Shown: positions 1-9,094, counted from the first letter of the stretch. The stretch is 64,000 nt of DNA from Streptomyces coacervatus (GCF_029223485.1 NZ_JARHTP010000008.1:372001-436000); one strand, 5' to 3'. Notes: a model not told the origin generated them from the letters alone. Made by a program: numbers and translations.

Positions 1-641
1 GCGCGGGCGCACCGCCGCCCGGCACGCACGGCCGCGACCACGGCCCGGACCGGTCGAGGCTCGGCTTCTCCAACTACGGCGCCCGGTTGGACGCCCAGGG
101 CTGGGGCCGCGAGGTCACGACCACCGGCGGCTTCTGGGACAAGCCCGGCGATCTGCAGGGCGGGCCCGAGGAGATCGCCTGGTACACGGACACGTTCTCC
201 GGAACCTCCTCCGCCTCCCCGGTGGTGGTCGGCGCGCTGGCCGCGCTGCAAGGGATGCTCAAGGCGGCAGCCCAGCAGCCGATGTCTCCGGAGAGTGCCC
301 GCGCGGTGCTGCGGGCCACGGGTTCCCCGCAGCAGGACGCGCCGGGCCGGCCCGCTTCCCAGCGGATCGGCAACCGGCCCGACATCAAGGCGGCGGTCAC
401 CCATCTGCTGCCGCAGGCGGTCGGCTCGGGCCAGGCCGAACGGTACTGGGACGAGCTGCTGCCGTACCCCCGTGAACTTCCGCCCAGGCTCAGGCTGTTC
501 GTGGCCGGCGCCTGGCGGAACCTGAACCGCCCGTCCCCTGAGGTCCGCCAGGCGGTGCACTCCGCCTTCGCGGGGGGACGGCCCGACGTCCGAGTGTGGT
601 TCTCGGACGACGAAATCGTCGGCCTGGTCGTCACGGGCTGA
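1..641 (+). CDS. Subtilisin-like (S8) serine peptidase, C-terminal part
   Basis: The frame is open from base 3 to the TGA at 639-641, so the 5' end lies outside the window. The visible part (212 codons) contains GTSSASP around codons 67-73, the motif that holds the catalytic serine of S8 peptidases; the Asp and His parts of the triad must lie upstream. It is followed by an alpha-helical stretch typical of the end of the subtilisin fold and a short C-terminal tail. The gene stops 34 bases before a glutamine-rich protein on the same strand, so the two probably form one unit. Whether the enzyme is secreted cannot be seen here. Family assignment is firm; substrate unknown. Confidence 0.85.
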   Translation, partial: AGAPPPGTHGRDHGPDRSRLGFSNYGARLDAQGWGREVTTTGGFWDKPGDLQGGPEEIAWYTDTFSGTSSASPVVVGALAALQGMLKAAAQQPMSPESARAVLRATGSPQQDAPGRPASQRIGNRPDIKAAVTHLLPQAVGSGQAERYWDELLPYPRELPPRLRLFVAGAWRNLNRPSPEVRQAVHSAFAGGRPDVRVWFSDDEIVGLVVTG

Positions 642-675
642 CAAATCCCAACCATCAAGGGAAGGTGACACCCGC

Positions 676-1239
676 ATGAGCACCACCCCGCAGATGAGCC
701 ACCTGGGACAACAGCAAGGCCAGCAGTTCCCGAGCACATCCCCCTACCAGCAGTACCAGCAGCAGCCGTTCGGGCAGCAGCAGGGCTACGCCCAGCAGCC
801 GTACGGCCTGCAGCAGCCCATGGGTATGGCCGGCTCGCTGGAGCAGCTCCAGCAGCTCGGCCAGCAGCAGCCCTTCCAGCACCTGCTCCAGCAGCTCGGC
901 CAGCAGCCGATGGGGCAGCAGCAACAGGTCGAGCAGCAGGTGCAGCAGCAGCTTCACCAGATCCAGCAGGTCGCCGTGCAGCACGCCCAGCAGCAGGTCC
1001 AGGCGCAGGTGCTGCAGGCCGGCATCGCGGACGGCTACATCGACGTCGTCCAGCCGCTTCCGGGCCAGCCCAGCCTGATCGCGCTGCGCATCCAGGGCCA
1101 GTTCAGGATCTTCGCCAACCCGAACGCCCAGACCCACGACCAGGTCCAGGAGGCCTTCGCGTTCGGCCACCAGGTCGTCGGCATCTGGGACTCCGGGTCA
1201 CCGCAGGTCCTGCGCAGCATCCAGGTGCGCAGGATCTGA
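676..1239 (+). CDS. Glutamine-rich protein of unknown function
   Basis: A 187-residue protein I do not recognise. Residues 1 to about 113 are about 40 percent Gln, in runs such as QQQ mixed with Pro, Gly and Tyr. From about residue 85 the runs look helical (VEQQVQQQLHQIQQ), possibly coiled coil. The last 70 residues are ordinary in composition and look like a small folded domain ending in VRRI. An AAGGGAAGGTGA ribosome site precedes the ATG. The upstream neighbour is a serine peptidase only 34 bases away, so the pair may work together, for example with this protein as peptidase substrate; that is inference. No signal peptide or membrane segment is visible. Confidence 0.75.
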   Translation: MSTTPQMSHLGQQQGQQFPSTSPYQQYQQQPFGQQQGYAQQPYGLQQPMGMAGSLEQLQQLGQQQPFQHLLQQLGQQPMGQQQQVEQQVQQQLHQIQQVAVQHAQQQVQAQVLQAGIADGYIDVVQPLPGQPSLIALRIQGQFRIFANPNAQTHDQVQEAFAFGHQVVGIWDSGSPQVLRSIQVRRI

Positions 1240-1273
1240 TCCACAGGTCTGATCCACAGGTCTGATCCATAGG
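1235..1273 (+). repeat. Three tandem copies of a 13-bp unit
   Basis: The unit TCTGATCCACAGG occurs at 1235-1247, 1248-1260 and, with one change (TCTGATCCATAGG), at 1261-1273. The first copy contains the TGA stop of the glutamine-rich gene. Probably a slippage product; no function is evident. Confidence 0.8.
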
Positions 1274-1297
1274 GTCCGACCCGCGCCAAGTGACACG

Positions 1298-1329
1298 AGG
1301 GGCGCTTCCTCCATCGAGGAAGCGCCCCT
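1298..1329. terminator. Bidirectional terminator hairpin
   Basis: AGGGGCGCTTCCTC (1298-1311) pairs perfectly with 1316-1329 across the 4-base loop CATC. It sits between the convergent glutamine-rich gene and mshC and can serve both. Confidence 0.85.
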
Positions 1330-1346
1330 TGCCCGTGCGGTGGTGA

Positions 1347-2576
1347 CTACAGGGCCACGCCCAGCAGAGCGTCCACGGCCCGCGATACGACACCGGGTGC
1401 GCCGATGTCCGTACCGCCCTCGGCGTCCTGCTGCACCGCCCAGCGGTCGACCGCGGCGAGCGCGGCCGGGGCGTCCAGGTCGTTCGCGAGGGCTTCGCGC
1501 AGCTCTTCGACGAGCGCCTCGGCGGGCGGCCCGTCGGGGCGGGACACGGCGGCGCGCCAGCGCCCGAGGCGGGCCACGGCGTCCTCGAGGACCTGGTCGG
1601 TCCACTCCCAGTCGGACCGGTAGTGGTGGGCGAGCAGCGCCAGCCGGATCGCGGCCGGGTCCACCCCGTCGCGCCGCAGCTTGGACACGAAGACCAGATT
1701 GCCCTTGGACTTGGACATCTTCTCGCCGTCGAGGGCGACCATGCCGGCGTGCACGTACGCCTTGGCCATGGGGAACTCGCCGGTCAGCACCTGGGCGTGC
1801 GAGGCGCCCATCTCGTGGTGCGGGAAGGCGAGGTCGGAGCCGCCGCCCTGGACGTCGAAGCCCATGCCGAGGTGGTCGAGGGCGATGGCGACGCATTCGA
1901 TGTGCCAGCCGGGCCGGCCAGGGCCGAGCGATGCGCCGTCCCAGCTGGGTTCGCCCTCGCGGGCGGCCATCCACAGCATCGGGTCGAGCGGGTTCTTCTT
2001 GCCCGGACGGTCCGGGTCGCCGCCGCGCTCGGCGGACAGCAGCCGCATGGCAGCGGCGTCCAGACCCGAGACCTTGCCGAAGTTGGGGTCGGACTCGACG
2101 GAGAAGTAGACGTCGCCGTCGAGCTCGTAGGCGGCGCCCGCGTCCCGCAGCCGCTCGACGAGCGGCACGATCCCGGGTATCGCCTCGACGGCGCCTATGT
2201 AGTGCTGCGGGGGCAGCATCCGCAGGGCGGTCATGTCCTCGCGGAACAGGGCGGTCTCCTGCTCGGCGAGGGCGACCCAGTCGATGCCGTCACGGTGCGC
2301 CCGCTCCAGCAGCGGGTCGTCCACGTCGGTGACGTTCTGGACGTACTGAACCTGCCGCTTGGTGTCGAGCCACACGCGCTGAACGAGGTCGAACGCGTTG
2401 TAGGTCGCCGCGTGACCCATGTGGGTCGCGTCGTACGGCGTGATGCCGCAGACGTAGATACGGGCGACGGGACCGGGGTCGAGAGAGACCAGACCACCGG
2501 TCGCGGTGTCGTGGATCCTCAGGTCGCGGCCCTGACCAGGCAGGGCGGGGACCTCGGAAGCGGGCCAGGCATGCAT
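1347..2576 (-). CDS. mshC: Cysteine:GlcN-Ins ligase MshC (mycothiol synthesis)
   Basis: A 409-residue ligase that uses ATP to join cysteine to glucosaminyl-inositol, the third step of mycothiol synthesis in the actinobacterial cytosol. It is a cysteinyl-tRNA synthetase relative with the catalytic part only. Visible marks are the zinc/cysteine-site Cys43 in VCGITPYD, the HIGH-like THMGH at 51-55, HIEC with Cys228, FPHHE around 251-255, and KMSKS at 286-290. The length and the absence of a tRNA-binding tail fit MshC rather than CysS. The next gene downstream on the same strand direction is separated by a terminator; upstream lies an SCO1664-like gene 94 bases away, the usual Streptomyces neighbour. 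Confidence 0.96.
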   Translation of the reverse strand: MHAWPASEVPALPGQGRDLRIHDTATGGLVSLDPGPVARIYVCGITPYDATHMGHAATYNAFDLVQRVWLDTKRQVQYVQNVTDVDDPLLERAHRDGIDWVALAEQETALFREDMTALRMLPPQHYIGAVEAIPGIVPLVERLRDAGAAYELDGDVYFSVESDPNFGKVSGLDAAAMRLLSAERGGDPDRPGKKNPLDPMLWMAAREGEPSWDGASLGPGRPGWHIECVAIALDHLGMGFDVQGGGSDLAFPHHEMGASHAQVLTGEFPMAKAYVHAGMVALDGEKMSKSKGNLVFVSKLRRDGVDPAAIRLALLAHHYRSDWEWTDQVLEDAVARLGRWRAAVSRPDGPPAEALVEELREALANDLDAPAALAAVDRWAVQQDAEGGTDIGAPGVVSRAVDALLGVAL

Positions 2577-2670
2577 GTCATGAGCCTAACCGGACGGAAC
2601 TTCCGTATACGAACCGGACCGGGCCGGATGGCCGGTAAGGCGGTCTTGTGCACTCCCGCACAGTGTGCTG

Positions 2671-3501
2671 CTAGACAGGCGGCCAGGGAATGGCCGGCCA
2701 CTCCCCGCTCGGCTCCGGGTGCTTGCCGGATTCCAGGAGTACGGCGACACGCGCGCGCGTGGCGTCGAGTTCGGCGGTGGTGATCAGGGCGGACAGCCGC
2801 GTGGCCAGGGCTCCTTGCGCGGCCAGGGACTCCTGGAGGGCCTTGAGGACGTCGACCGCCTCCGGGTCCAGCGGTTCCCCCGCCCACCCCCACAGCAGCG
2901 TCCTGAGCTTGTTCTCGGTGTTGAAGGTCACCCCGTGGTCGATCGCGTACAGCCGGCCGTCGGCCGTCGGCAGCAGGTGGCCGCCCTTGCGGTCCGCGTT
3001 GTTGATCACGGCGTCGAGCACGGCGAGCCGACGCAGCCGCTCGTCGTCGGCGTGCACCAGCAGCGCCGTCTTCCCGTCGCCGACCTCGGCGAAGCCGATC
3101 GCCTTCCAGCCCGGCTCCGGCTCCTCACCGTCCACCAGGGCGAGCAGCTCGGCCTCGGGACTCACCTCGATCCACAGCTGGACCATTCCCTCGCCGTACG
3201 GCCCCTCCCGCAGCACGGTGGGCGGGACGAGCCCCCAGCCGGTCGCCTCGGAGACCTCGTAGGCGGCCACCTCACGCTGGGCGAGGTTGCCGTCGGGGAA
3301 GTCCCACAGGGGCCGTTCACCGGCGACCGGCTTGTAGATGCAGGCCGCCTCCCGGCCGTCGTGGGAGATCGTGCAGTACAGCGCCGCGTTGGACGCCTCG
3401 CGGATACGGCCGCGCACGGTGAGCTCGCCGTCCCTGAGCAGGTCGGCGAGCGGGTCGTCGGTCGTCACGCTCCGCGGCGGTATCCGTTCTGGCGCGGACA
3501 T
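2671..3501 (-). CDS. SCO1664-family protein (kinase-like fold)
   Basis: A 276-residue conserved actinobacterial protein, often labelled phosphatidylinositol kinase-like. It has a nucleotide-binding-like segment around EAACIYKPVAGERPLWDFP and a catalytic-loop-like segment with LDAVINNADRKGGHLL, resembling the HipA/PI-kinase N-x-D-R pattern (D..N.DRK). I start it at the ATG at 3501, preceded by GGAAGGACACGT; an in-frame ATG at 3543 has no comparable site. The start lies inside the end of the DUF3090 gene (37-base overlap), so the two are probably translationally coupled. Substrate unknown; kinase activity is family-level inference. Confidence 0.85.
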   Translation of the reverse strand: MSAPERIPPRSVTTDDPLADLLRDGELTVRGRIREASNAALYCTISHDGREAACIYKPVAGERPLWDFPDGNLAQREVAAYEVSEATGWGLVPPTVLREGPYGEGMVQLWIEVSPEAELLALVDGEEPEPGWKAIGFAEVGDGKTALLVHADDERLRRLAVLDAVINNADRKGGHLLPTADGRLYAIDHGVTFNTENKLRTLLWGWAGEPLDPEAVDVLKALQESLAAQGALATRLSALITTAELDATRARVAVLLESGKHPEPSGEWPAIPWPPV

Positions 3502-4055
3502 ACGTGTCCTTCCGGGTCGAGCGGGAGGCTGCACAGCGGGCACGGCGGCCGCCCGGCGTTGACGACGTCGAGGGCGCGCTTGGCGAAGGCCCTGGCCTGC
3601 GCGCCGGTCAGCCGGACCCGCAGCATCGGGGGCCCGTTCTCCTCGTCCTGGAGCAGGCGTTCCTCGGCCTCGGCGAGATCCTCCTCGGAGTCGGCGTCGA
3701 GCTCCACGAGGGCCTGCGCCTCGACGATCATGCGCTGCTCCTCGCCGTCCCAGGCAAGGGCCATGGTGCCGACCCGGAACTCCTCCTCGACGGGGGTGTC
3801 CAGCGGGTCGGAGTCGGAGATCTCGGTGGAGGCCACGGCCGGGACGGCGGCGCTGCCGCCACTGCGCCGTACGACCTCGTCGAGCAGTTCGTCCATGCGC
3901 TCGGCAAGGGCGGCGACCTGGGTCTTCTCCAGGGCCACACTGGTCACGCGGGGGCCCGCGGTGGCCTGGAGGAAGAACGTACGGCGTCCGGGCATACCGA
4001 CCGTACCGGCCACGAAGCGGTCCGGGGGGTCGTAGAGGAACACCTGACGGGACAC
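3465..4055 (-). CDS. DUF3090-family conserved protein
   Basis: A 196-residue protein of the actinobacterial DUF3090 family, no assigned reaction. It begins at GTG 4055 (VSRQVFLYDPPDRF), which has AGGAGA six bases upstream; the longer reading from 4103 has no such site. The middle is acidic (SEEDLAEAEERLL). The C-terminus holds two CxxC-type pairs, CPLC and the later CPRQ, with HVC between, suggestive of a small zinc site. It overlaps the SCO1664-like gene downstream by 37 bases. This pair next to mshC is a conserved gene order, so a shared cellular role is likely but unknown. Confidence 0.85.
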   Translation of the reverse strand: MSRQVFLYDPPDRFVAGTVGMPGRRTFFLQATAGPRVTSVALEKTQVAALAERMDELLDEVVRRSGGSAAVPAVASTEISDSDPLDTPVEEEFRVGTMALAWDGEEQRMIVEAQALVELDADSEEDLAEAEERLLQDEENGPPMLRVRLTGAQARAFAKRALDVVNAGRPPCPLCSLPLDPEGHVCPRQNGYRRGA

Positions 4056-4165
4056 GTCCTGTCTCCTGGAATCTTGGATCGGCATCGGACCGGATGGCCG
4101 CACGAACTGCTGGTGCGGACGGGTGCGGCGCTATTGCGACCGCTTCACCCTACTGCGCCCGACGA

Positions 4166-4852
4166 TCACGGTGCGCCCGCACCGCCCCCGACCGTGGCGT
4201 CGTCGGCCGGGGGTTCCTCGCGCGGCGCCAGTGACGCGAAATCACCGGTGTCACCGAGCCGTACGAGGAACGGCCTCAGACGTGTGTAACGGATCGCGGT
4301 GATGGAACACGGTTCAACGGAAATCCTCTGGAACAGGTCGAGATGAAGTCCAAGTGCGTCCGCGACGAGCGACTTGATGATGTCGCCGTGCGAGCACATG
4401 AGGTAGACGGCGTCGGCGCCGTGATCGCGCTCCACGCGCGCGTTCCATTCTCGTACGGCTTCGGCGGCGCGGGTCTGCATCGCGCGCATCGATTCGCCGC
4501 CGGGGAACGCGGCGGCCGACGGGTGCGCCTGCACGACCTCCATCAGCGGCTCGTCCCCCAGCTCGGCGAGCTTGCGGCCGGACCAGTCGCCGTAGTGGGC
4601 CTCCCCGATCCGCTCGTCGGTGTGCGCGGTCAGTGCGGGCCGGGCCTGCAGCAGCGGCTGGAGCGTCTCCTGGCAGCGCTGCAGCGGGCTGGTGACGACC
4701 TCGGAGATGGGCAGCCCGGCGAGCCGCCCGGGCAGTGCGGCGGCCTGCGCGGCCCCGCGCTCGTCGAGAGCGACACCGGGCGTCCAGCCGGCGAGCACTC
4801 CCTCGGTGTTGGCGGTGGAACGTCCGTGCCGGACCAGGATCAGCGTGGGCAT
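4166..4852 (-). CDS. Histidine phosphatase superfamily protein (MSMEG_4193 type)
   Basis: A 228-residue cytosolic phosphoglycerate-mutase-like protein. The catalytic signature LVRHGRSTAN is at residues 5-14, with the histidine that becomes phosphorylated. GEAHYGDWSGR and the late MCSHGDIIKSLVAD supply the remaining catalytic Glu and His. I use ATG 4852 (MPTLILVRHG) rather than 4906, because the extra 18 residues are basic and lie before the fold. It belongs to a subfamily annotated as putative phosphomutase/phosphatase with unknown substrate. It is divergent from the CorA-type gene at 4915. Confidence 0.88.
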   Translation of the reverse strand: MPTLILVRHGRSTANTEGVLAGWTPGVALDERGAAQAAALPGRLAGLPISEVVTSPLQRCQETLQPLLQARPALTAHTDERIGEAHYGDWSGRKLAELGDEPLMEVVQAHPSAAAFPGGESMRAMQTRAAEAVREWNARVERDHGADAVYLMCSHGDIIKSLVADALGLHLDLFQRISVEPCSITAIRYTRLRPFLVRLGDTGDFASLAPREEPPADDATVGGGAGAP

Positions 4853-4914
4853 GCGGCCAAGGGTAGGCGCACGCCGGGGTGCGCCCACGGGCGGACGGCG
4901 GGACAATACGCTCC

Positions 4915-5913
4915 GTGATCGTCGACTGCGCCATCTACCGCGACGGGCTACGGACGGAGGGGCCCGCGGACTTCTCGCACGCGCTGGCGCAGTGCCGTCG
5001 CGGGGGTGACGCCTTCGTATGGATCGGACTGTACGAGCCGACGGAGAAGGAGTTCGACCGGGTCTCGGAGGAGTTCGGACTGCACCCGCTGGCCGTCGAG
5101 GACGCCTTGAACGCGCATCAGCGGCCCAAGCTGGAGGTGTACGACGACTCGCTGTTCATGGTCCTCAAGCCGGTCGGGTACGAGGCGAAGAGCGACATCG
5201 TCACCTCCGGCGAGGTCATGGTCTTCATCGGCGACTCGTTCGTGGTGACCGTGCGCCACGGCGAGGAGGCGCCCCTCGCGGCCGTGCGACACCGGCTGGA
5301 GGAGGAGCCCGAGATGCTCCGGCACGGCCCTACGGCGGTGCTGTACTCGATCGCCGACGCCGTCGTCGACCACTATGTGGAGGTGGCGGGCGAGCTGGGC
5401 ACGGACCTGGCGGAGCTGGAGGCGGAGGTGTTCTCGCCGACGGCCGGGGGCTCGCGGCACACGGCGTCCCGGATCTACGCCTTCAAGCGGCAGATCCTGG
5501 AGTTCCGCCGGTCCACGGGTCCGCTGGCGCAGCCGCTGGCCCGGCTCGCGGGCGGCGGCGTCTTCAGCGCCCAGGTGCCCTTCGTGCACGAGAAGGCGCA
5601 GCCCTTCTTCCGTGACGTCAGCGACCACCTCACGCGCGTGAACGAGTCGGTGGAGGGCCTTGACCGTCTGGTCTCGGACGTGCTCTCGGCGCATCTCGCG
5701 CAGATGAGCGTGCGGCAGAACGACGATATGCGGAAGATCTCCGCATGGGCGGCGATGGCGGCGGTCCCCACGATGATCGCGGGGATCTACGGCATGAACT
5801 TCGACCACATGCCCGAGCTGCACTGGAACGGGTCGTACCCGGCGGTGATCCTGGCGATGGCCGCCCTGGAGGTGCTGCTGTACCGCCTCTTCAAGCGCCG
5901 CGGCTGGCTGTAG
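4915..5913 (+). CDS. CorA-type magnesium/cobalt channel
   Basis: A 332-residue membrane protein. The long N-terminal part is the cytosolic funnel domain, and the C-terminus has two membrane helices with the family signature YGMNFDHMPE at the outer end of the first helix. It ends with a short basic tail (RLFKRRGWL) placed in the cytosol. I start at GTG 4915 (VIVDCAIYRDG); the ATG at 4879 would run through the divergent promoter region. Transport of Mg2+, Co2+ or Ni2+ is known for the family; the exact ion here is not determined. Confidence 0.93.
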   Translation: MIVDCAIYRDGLRTEGPADFSHALAQCRRGGDAFVWIGLYEPTEKEFDRVSEEFGLHPLAVEDALNAHQRPKLEVYDDSLFMVLKPVGYEAKSDIVTSGEVMVFIGDSFVVTVRHGEEAPLAAVRHRLEEEPEMLRHGPTAVLYSIADAVVDHYVEVAGELGTDLAELEAEVFSPTAGGSRHTASRIYAFKRQILEFRRSTGPLAQPLARLAGGGVFSAQVPFVHEKAQPFFRDVSDHLTRVNESVEGLDRLVSDVLSAHLAQMSVRQNDDMRKISAWAAMAAVPTMIAGIYGMNFDHMPELHWNGSYPAVILAMAALEVLLYRLFKRRGWL

Positions 5914-5925
5914 GCCCTGCCCGGC

Positions 5926-6714
5926 TCAGGCGAACTCGGGTGCGGTCGTGGCGGATCCGCCCAGTGCGTCACGGCGCTCCGGCGTCTTCAGGCTCACCAT
6001 CCGCCGCCAGCCCAGGAACCGCTCGTACGCGTAGACGGCGTGAATACCGGCGGCGAGCACCGCCGACTTGGCCCGCGGCCAGCCGAGGATGCGCCCCATG
6101 TGGTCCATGACGGCGAGGCTGACGTCCCGGTAGATCCGGATCTCCGCGAGAGCGCACTCCCGCAGCGTCCGCTGGATGGCCCGGCCGTGCCCGGCGTACG
6201 CGAAGCGCAGCAACTCCTCGTGGCAGTAGGCCAGGTGGTTGTCCTCGTCGTCCGAGATCATCCGCACCGCGCGGCCGATGTCGGGGTGGTCGGCGAAGTG
6301 CCTTCGCAGCAGGTCCATCTGCTCGGAGGCGCGCTGCTCGGTGACCCGGCTGTGGGACAGATAGATGACGATGTCCTGCACGGTGAGCGGTTCGTCGCTC
6401 TTGAGCTTCTCGTGGGCGAGGCCGATGCCGTGCTTCTCCAGGAGCATCGTGTAGTCGGTCTCGGACGGTACCGGGACGGGTTCGAGGCCGCGCTTCTTCA
6501 TCAGGGCGTTGAAGATCCGCCCGTGCTTGTCCTCGTCGGCGCCGTGCCGGGTGATCTTGGGGGCGAGTGCGCGTTCGCTCCTGGGGACGAGCGCGGCGAT
6601 CCGCCCGTTCTCCCAGCCGCCCTGGGACTCCCCGCTGGCCGCGATGGAGCAGAACAGGGCGAACGACTCGTCGTCGTCGAGGATCTCCTGGAAAAGACTC
6701 TTGGCCGAAAGCAT
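5926..6714 (-). CDS. Ferritin-like fold protein
   Basis: A 262-residue helical protein. Glu and His residues that could bind a di-metal centre occur in HGADEDKHGRI (near residues 53-63), SHSRVTEQRASEQ and DDEDNHLAYCHEE, the spacing expected of a four-helix ferritin-like bundle. I start at ATG 6714 (MLSAKSLFQ) with GAGAGGTGTCC upstream. It is convergent with the CorA-type gene, 12 bases apart. Conserved in Streptomyces; the reaction (oxidase, desaturase-like or storage) is not known. Confidence 0.82.
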   Translation of the reverse strand: MLSAKSLFQEILDDDESFALFCSIAASGESQGGWENGRIAALVPRSERALAPKITRHGADEDKHGRIFNALMKKRGLEPVPVPSETDYTMLLEKHGIGLAHEKLKSDEPLTVQDIVIYLSHSRVTEQRASEQMDLLRRHFADHPDIGRAVRMISDDEDNHLAYCHEELLRFAYAGHGRAIQRTLRECALAEIRIYRDVSLAVMDHMGRILGWPRAKSAVLAAGIHAVYAYERFLGWRRMVSLKTPERRDALGGSATTAPEFA

Positions 6715-6869
6715 CGTGGACACCTCTCTGCCGGACTCCGCAAAGAACGAGTCAAATGCGGCGCCAGAGGTGCTGCAACAGCTGTGTCGGACAACTCCGC
6801 CGAAAGGAGGACCCAAGGGGTCAGGTCACAGGCGTAACCGCACGCGCCCGGGCGCGTTGTTCCCCGTGA

Positions 6870-6910
6870 CGGCCGTGGCGGGGAAGACCCCCGAGCCCCC
6901 ACCACGGCCG
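6870..6910 (-). terminator. Terminator downstream of the F420-type oxidoreductase
   Basis: CGGCCGTGG (6870-6878) pairs with CCACGGCCG (6902-6910), with a second inner hairpin in the C/G-rich loop. It lies just past the stop of the minus-strand gene ending at 6941. Confidence 0.6.
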
Positions 6911-6940
6911 CAGAAAATCTCCCCCGCCCAGGTGTGTTTG

Positions 6941-7996
6941 TTACGCCAGTCCGGCGCGCTCCAGGGCCTCGGTGCCCGCGCGGAGCGAGGCGATCCGCTC
7001 GTCGAGGGTGAAGCCGGCCGGGTTGAGGCTCAGGGTGGTGACTCCGGCCTCCGCGTACTCCTTCATCCGGTCCGCGATGCGGTCCACGGAGCCGAGCAGC
7101 GCCGTCTTGTCGATCAGGTCGTGCGGGATCGCGGCCGCGGCGCCCTGCTTGTCGCCGGACAGGTACTTCTCCTGGACCTCGGCGGCCGCCGCCTCGAATC
7201 CCATGCGCTGGGCGAGCTGGTTGTAGAAGTTCTGCTTGGCGCTGCCCATGCCGCCGACGTACAGCGCGGTGTAGGGGCGGAAGGCGTCGGCGAGCGTGGC
7301 CACGTCCTTGTCCTCGCCCACGGAGAGCGGGAGCGTCGGGCAGACGTCGAAGCCGTCGAGGGTCTTGCCTGCCTTCTCGCGCCCGGCGCGCAGGTATTTG
7401 ATCGTGGTCTCCTCCAGGTGCTCGGCGGAGGGGAAGATCAGCAGGGCGCCGTCGGCGATCTCACCGGTCTGCTCGAGGTTCTTCGGGCCGATCGCGGCGA
7501 TGTACAGCGGGATGTGCTCGCGCTCGGGGTGCACGGTCAGCTTGAGCGGCTTGCCCGGGCCGCCGGGCAGCGGCAGCGTCCAGTGCTCGCCCTCGAACGA
7601 CAGCCGCTCGCGCGTCATCGCCTTGCGGACGATCTCGACGTACTCACGCGTGCGTGCCAGCGGTTTGTCGAACTTGACGCCGTACCAGCCCTCGGAGACC
7701 TGCGGGCCGGAGACGCCGAGGCCGAGCCGGAAGCGGCCGCCGGACAGCGAGTCGAGGGTGGCGGCGGTCATCGCGGTCATCGCGGGCTGGCGGGCCGGGA
7801 TCTGGAAGATGGCCGAGCCGACGTCGATGCGCTCGGTCTGGGCGGCGACCCAGCTGAGCACGGTGGCCGCGTCCGACCCGTAGGCCTCGGCGGCCCAGCA
7901 CACGGAGTACCCGAGTCGGTCGGCCTCCTTCGCGACCTCCAGGTTGTCCGCGTCCATTCCGGCACCCCAGTAGCCGAGGTTGATCCCGAGCTGCAT
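6941..7996 (-). CDS. LLM-class F420-dependent oxidoreductase
   Basis: A 351-residue luciferase-like TIM-barrel protein beginning MQLGINLGYWG, with the typical GSAIFQIPARQPAMTAMTAATLDSLSGGRFRLGLG stretch (split across residues 58-92) and a closing segment VTTLSLNPAG. Proteins of this type use the deazaflavin F420 to reduce or oxidise small molecules; the substrate is not visible. The start ATG at 7996 is preceded by AAGGGGATCGGC. It is divergent from the aldo/keto reductase at 8108 with about 110 bases between, which should hold both promoters. Confidence 0.9.
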   Translation of the reverse strand: MQLGINLGYWGAGMDADNLEVAKEADRLGYSVCWAAEAYGSDAATVLSWVAAQTERIDVGSAIFQIPARQPAMTAMTAATLDSLSGGRFRLGLGVSGPQVSEGWYGVKFDKPLARTREYVEIVRKAMTRERLSFEGEHWTLPLPGGPGKPLKLTVHPEREHIPLYIAAIGPKNLEQTGEIADGALLIFPSAEHLEETTIKYLRAGREKAGKTLDGFDVCPTLPLSVGEDKDVATLADAFRPYTALYVGGMGSAKQNFYNQLAQRMGFEAAAAEVQEKYLSGDKQGAAAAIPHDLIDKTALLGSVDRIADRMKEYAEAGVTTLSLNPAGFTLDERIASLRAGTEALERAGLA

Positions 7997-8107
7997 GCCG
8001 ATCCCCTTACCGATCAGTAACGTCCCTGTTCGGGAGACCCTAGCGTGCGGAAACTGGTTGTCCACAGGCCCCCACACCGAAGGTTCAGGCCAGTAATCTC
8101 GGCGTTC

Positions 8108-9094
8108 ATGGAGCAGAGGTATCTCGGCCGTACCGGCCTTCGTGTGTCCCGCATCGGACTCGGCACGCTCACCTGGGGCAGGGACACCGACGAGCACGAC
8201 GCCGCGGACCTCTTGAAAACGTTCTGGGAAGCGGGCGGCAGCCTCATCGACACGGCGGACGTGTACGGCGACGGAGAGGCCGAGTACCTGCTCGGACGCC
8301 TCATAGAAGGCCTGGTCCCGCGCCGGGACCTGGTGATCTCGACCAAGGCGGGCAGTGTGCCGGACCCGGACCGCCGGGTGGACGGCTCGCGCGGGCACCT
8401 GCTCTCCGCGCTGGACGCCTCGCTGACCCGCCTCGGCACGGACTACGTCGACGTCTGGCACATCCACGCCTTCGACCCGTACACCCCGCTCGAGGAGACC
8501 CTCCAGGCCCTCGACCTGGCGGTCAGCAGCGGGCGTGCGCGCTATGCCGGCATCTCCAACTTCTGCGGCTGGCAGCTCGCCAAGGCCGCGACATGGCAGC
8601 TGGCGGCCCCCGGGATGCGGACCCGGCTGGCGAGTACGCAGATGGAGTACTCGCTGCTGCAGCGCGGCGTCGAGCGCGAGGTGCTGCCGGCCGCGCTGGA
8701 CCTGGGCATCGGCCTGCTGCCATCCTCGCCGCTGGGCCGGGGAGTCCTGACGGGCAAGTACCGGGGCGAGGCCCTGCCGCCCGACTCGCGCGGCGCCTCG
8801 GACCACCTGGCGCCCTTCGTCGAGCCGTACCTCGACGACACGGCGAGCCGCATCGTGGACGCGGTGCAGACCGCGGCGGACGGGCTCGCGGTGACGCCCC
8901 TCCAGGTCGCCCTCGCCTGGATCCGCGACCGGCCCGGCGTGGCCGCTCCCATCGTCGGCGCACGCAACTCGTCCCAGCTCACGGCGGCATTGTCAGTGGA
9001 GGCCCTTAGTCTTCCTGACGAGATCTGCCGGGCGCTCGACGACGTGTCGGCGCCCGTGCACCGCTATCCCGATCACGACTGGAGCACGCTGTGA
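8108..9094 (+). CDS. Aldo/keto reductase
   Basis: A 328-residue NADPH-dependent reductase. The catalytic four are visible: Asp48 and Tyr53 in IDTADVYG, Lys80 in ISTKAG and His120 in WHIHAFDP. SPLGRGVLTGKY and IVGARNSSQL mark the cofactor phosphate region of this family. The start at ATG 8108 follows the divergent promoter region. Its TGA overlaps the GTG of the next gene (GTGA), so the RecD-like protein is translated from the same message. Natural substrate unknown. Confidence 0.93.
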   Translation: MEQRYLGRTGLRVSRIGLGTLTWGRDTDEHDAADLLKTFWEAGGSLIDTADVYGDGEAEYLLGRLIEGLVPRRDLVISTKAGSVPDPDRRVDGSRGHLLSALDASLTRLGTDYVDVWHIHAFDPYTPLEETLQALDLAVSSGRARYAGISNFCGWQLAKAATWQLAAPGMRTRLASTQMEYSLLQRGVEREVLPAALDLGIGLLPSSPLGRGVLTGKYRGEALPPDSRGASDHLAPFVEPYLDDTASRIVDAVQTAADGLAVTPLQVALAWIRDRPGVAAPIVGARNSSQLTAALSVEALSLPDEICRALDDVSAPVHRYPDHDWSTL

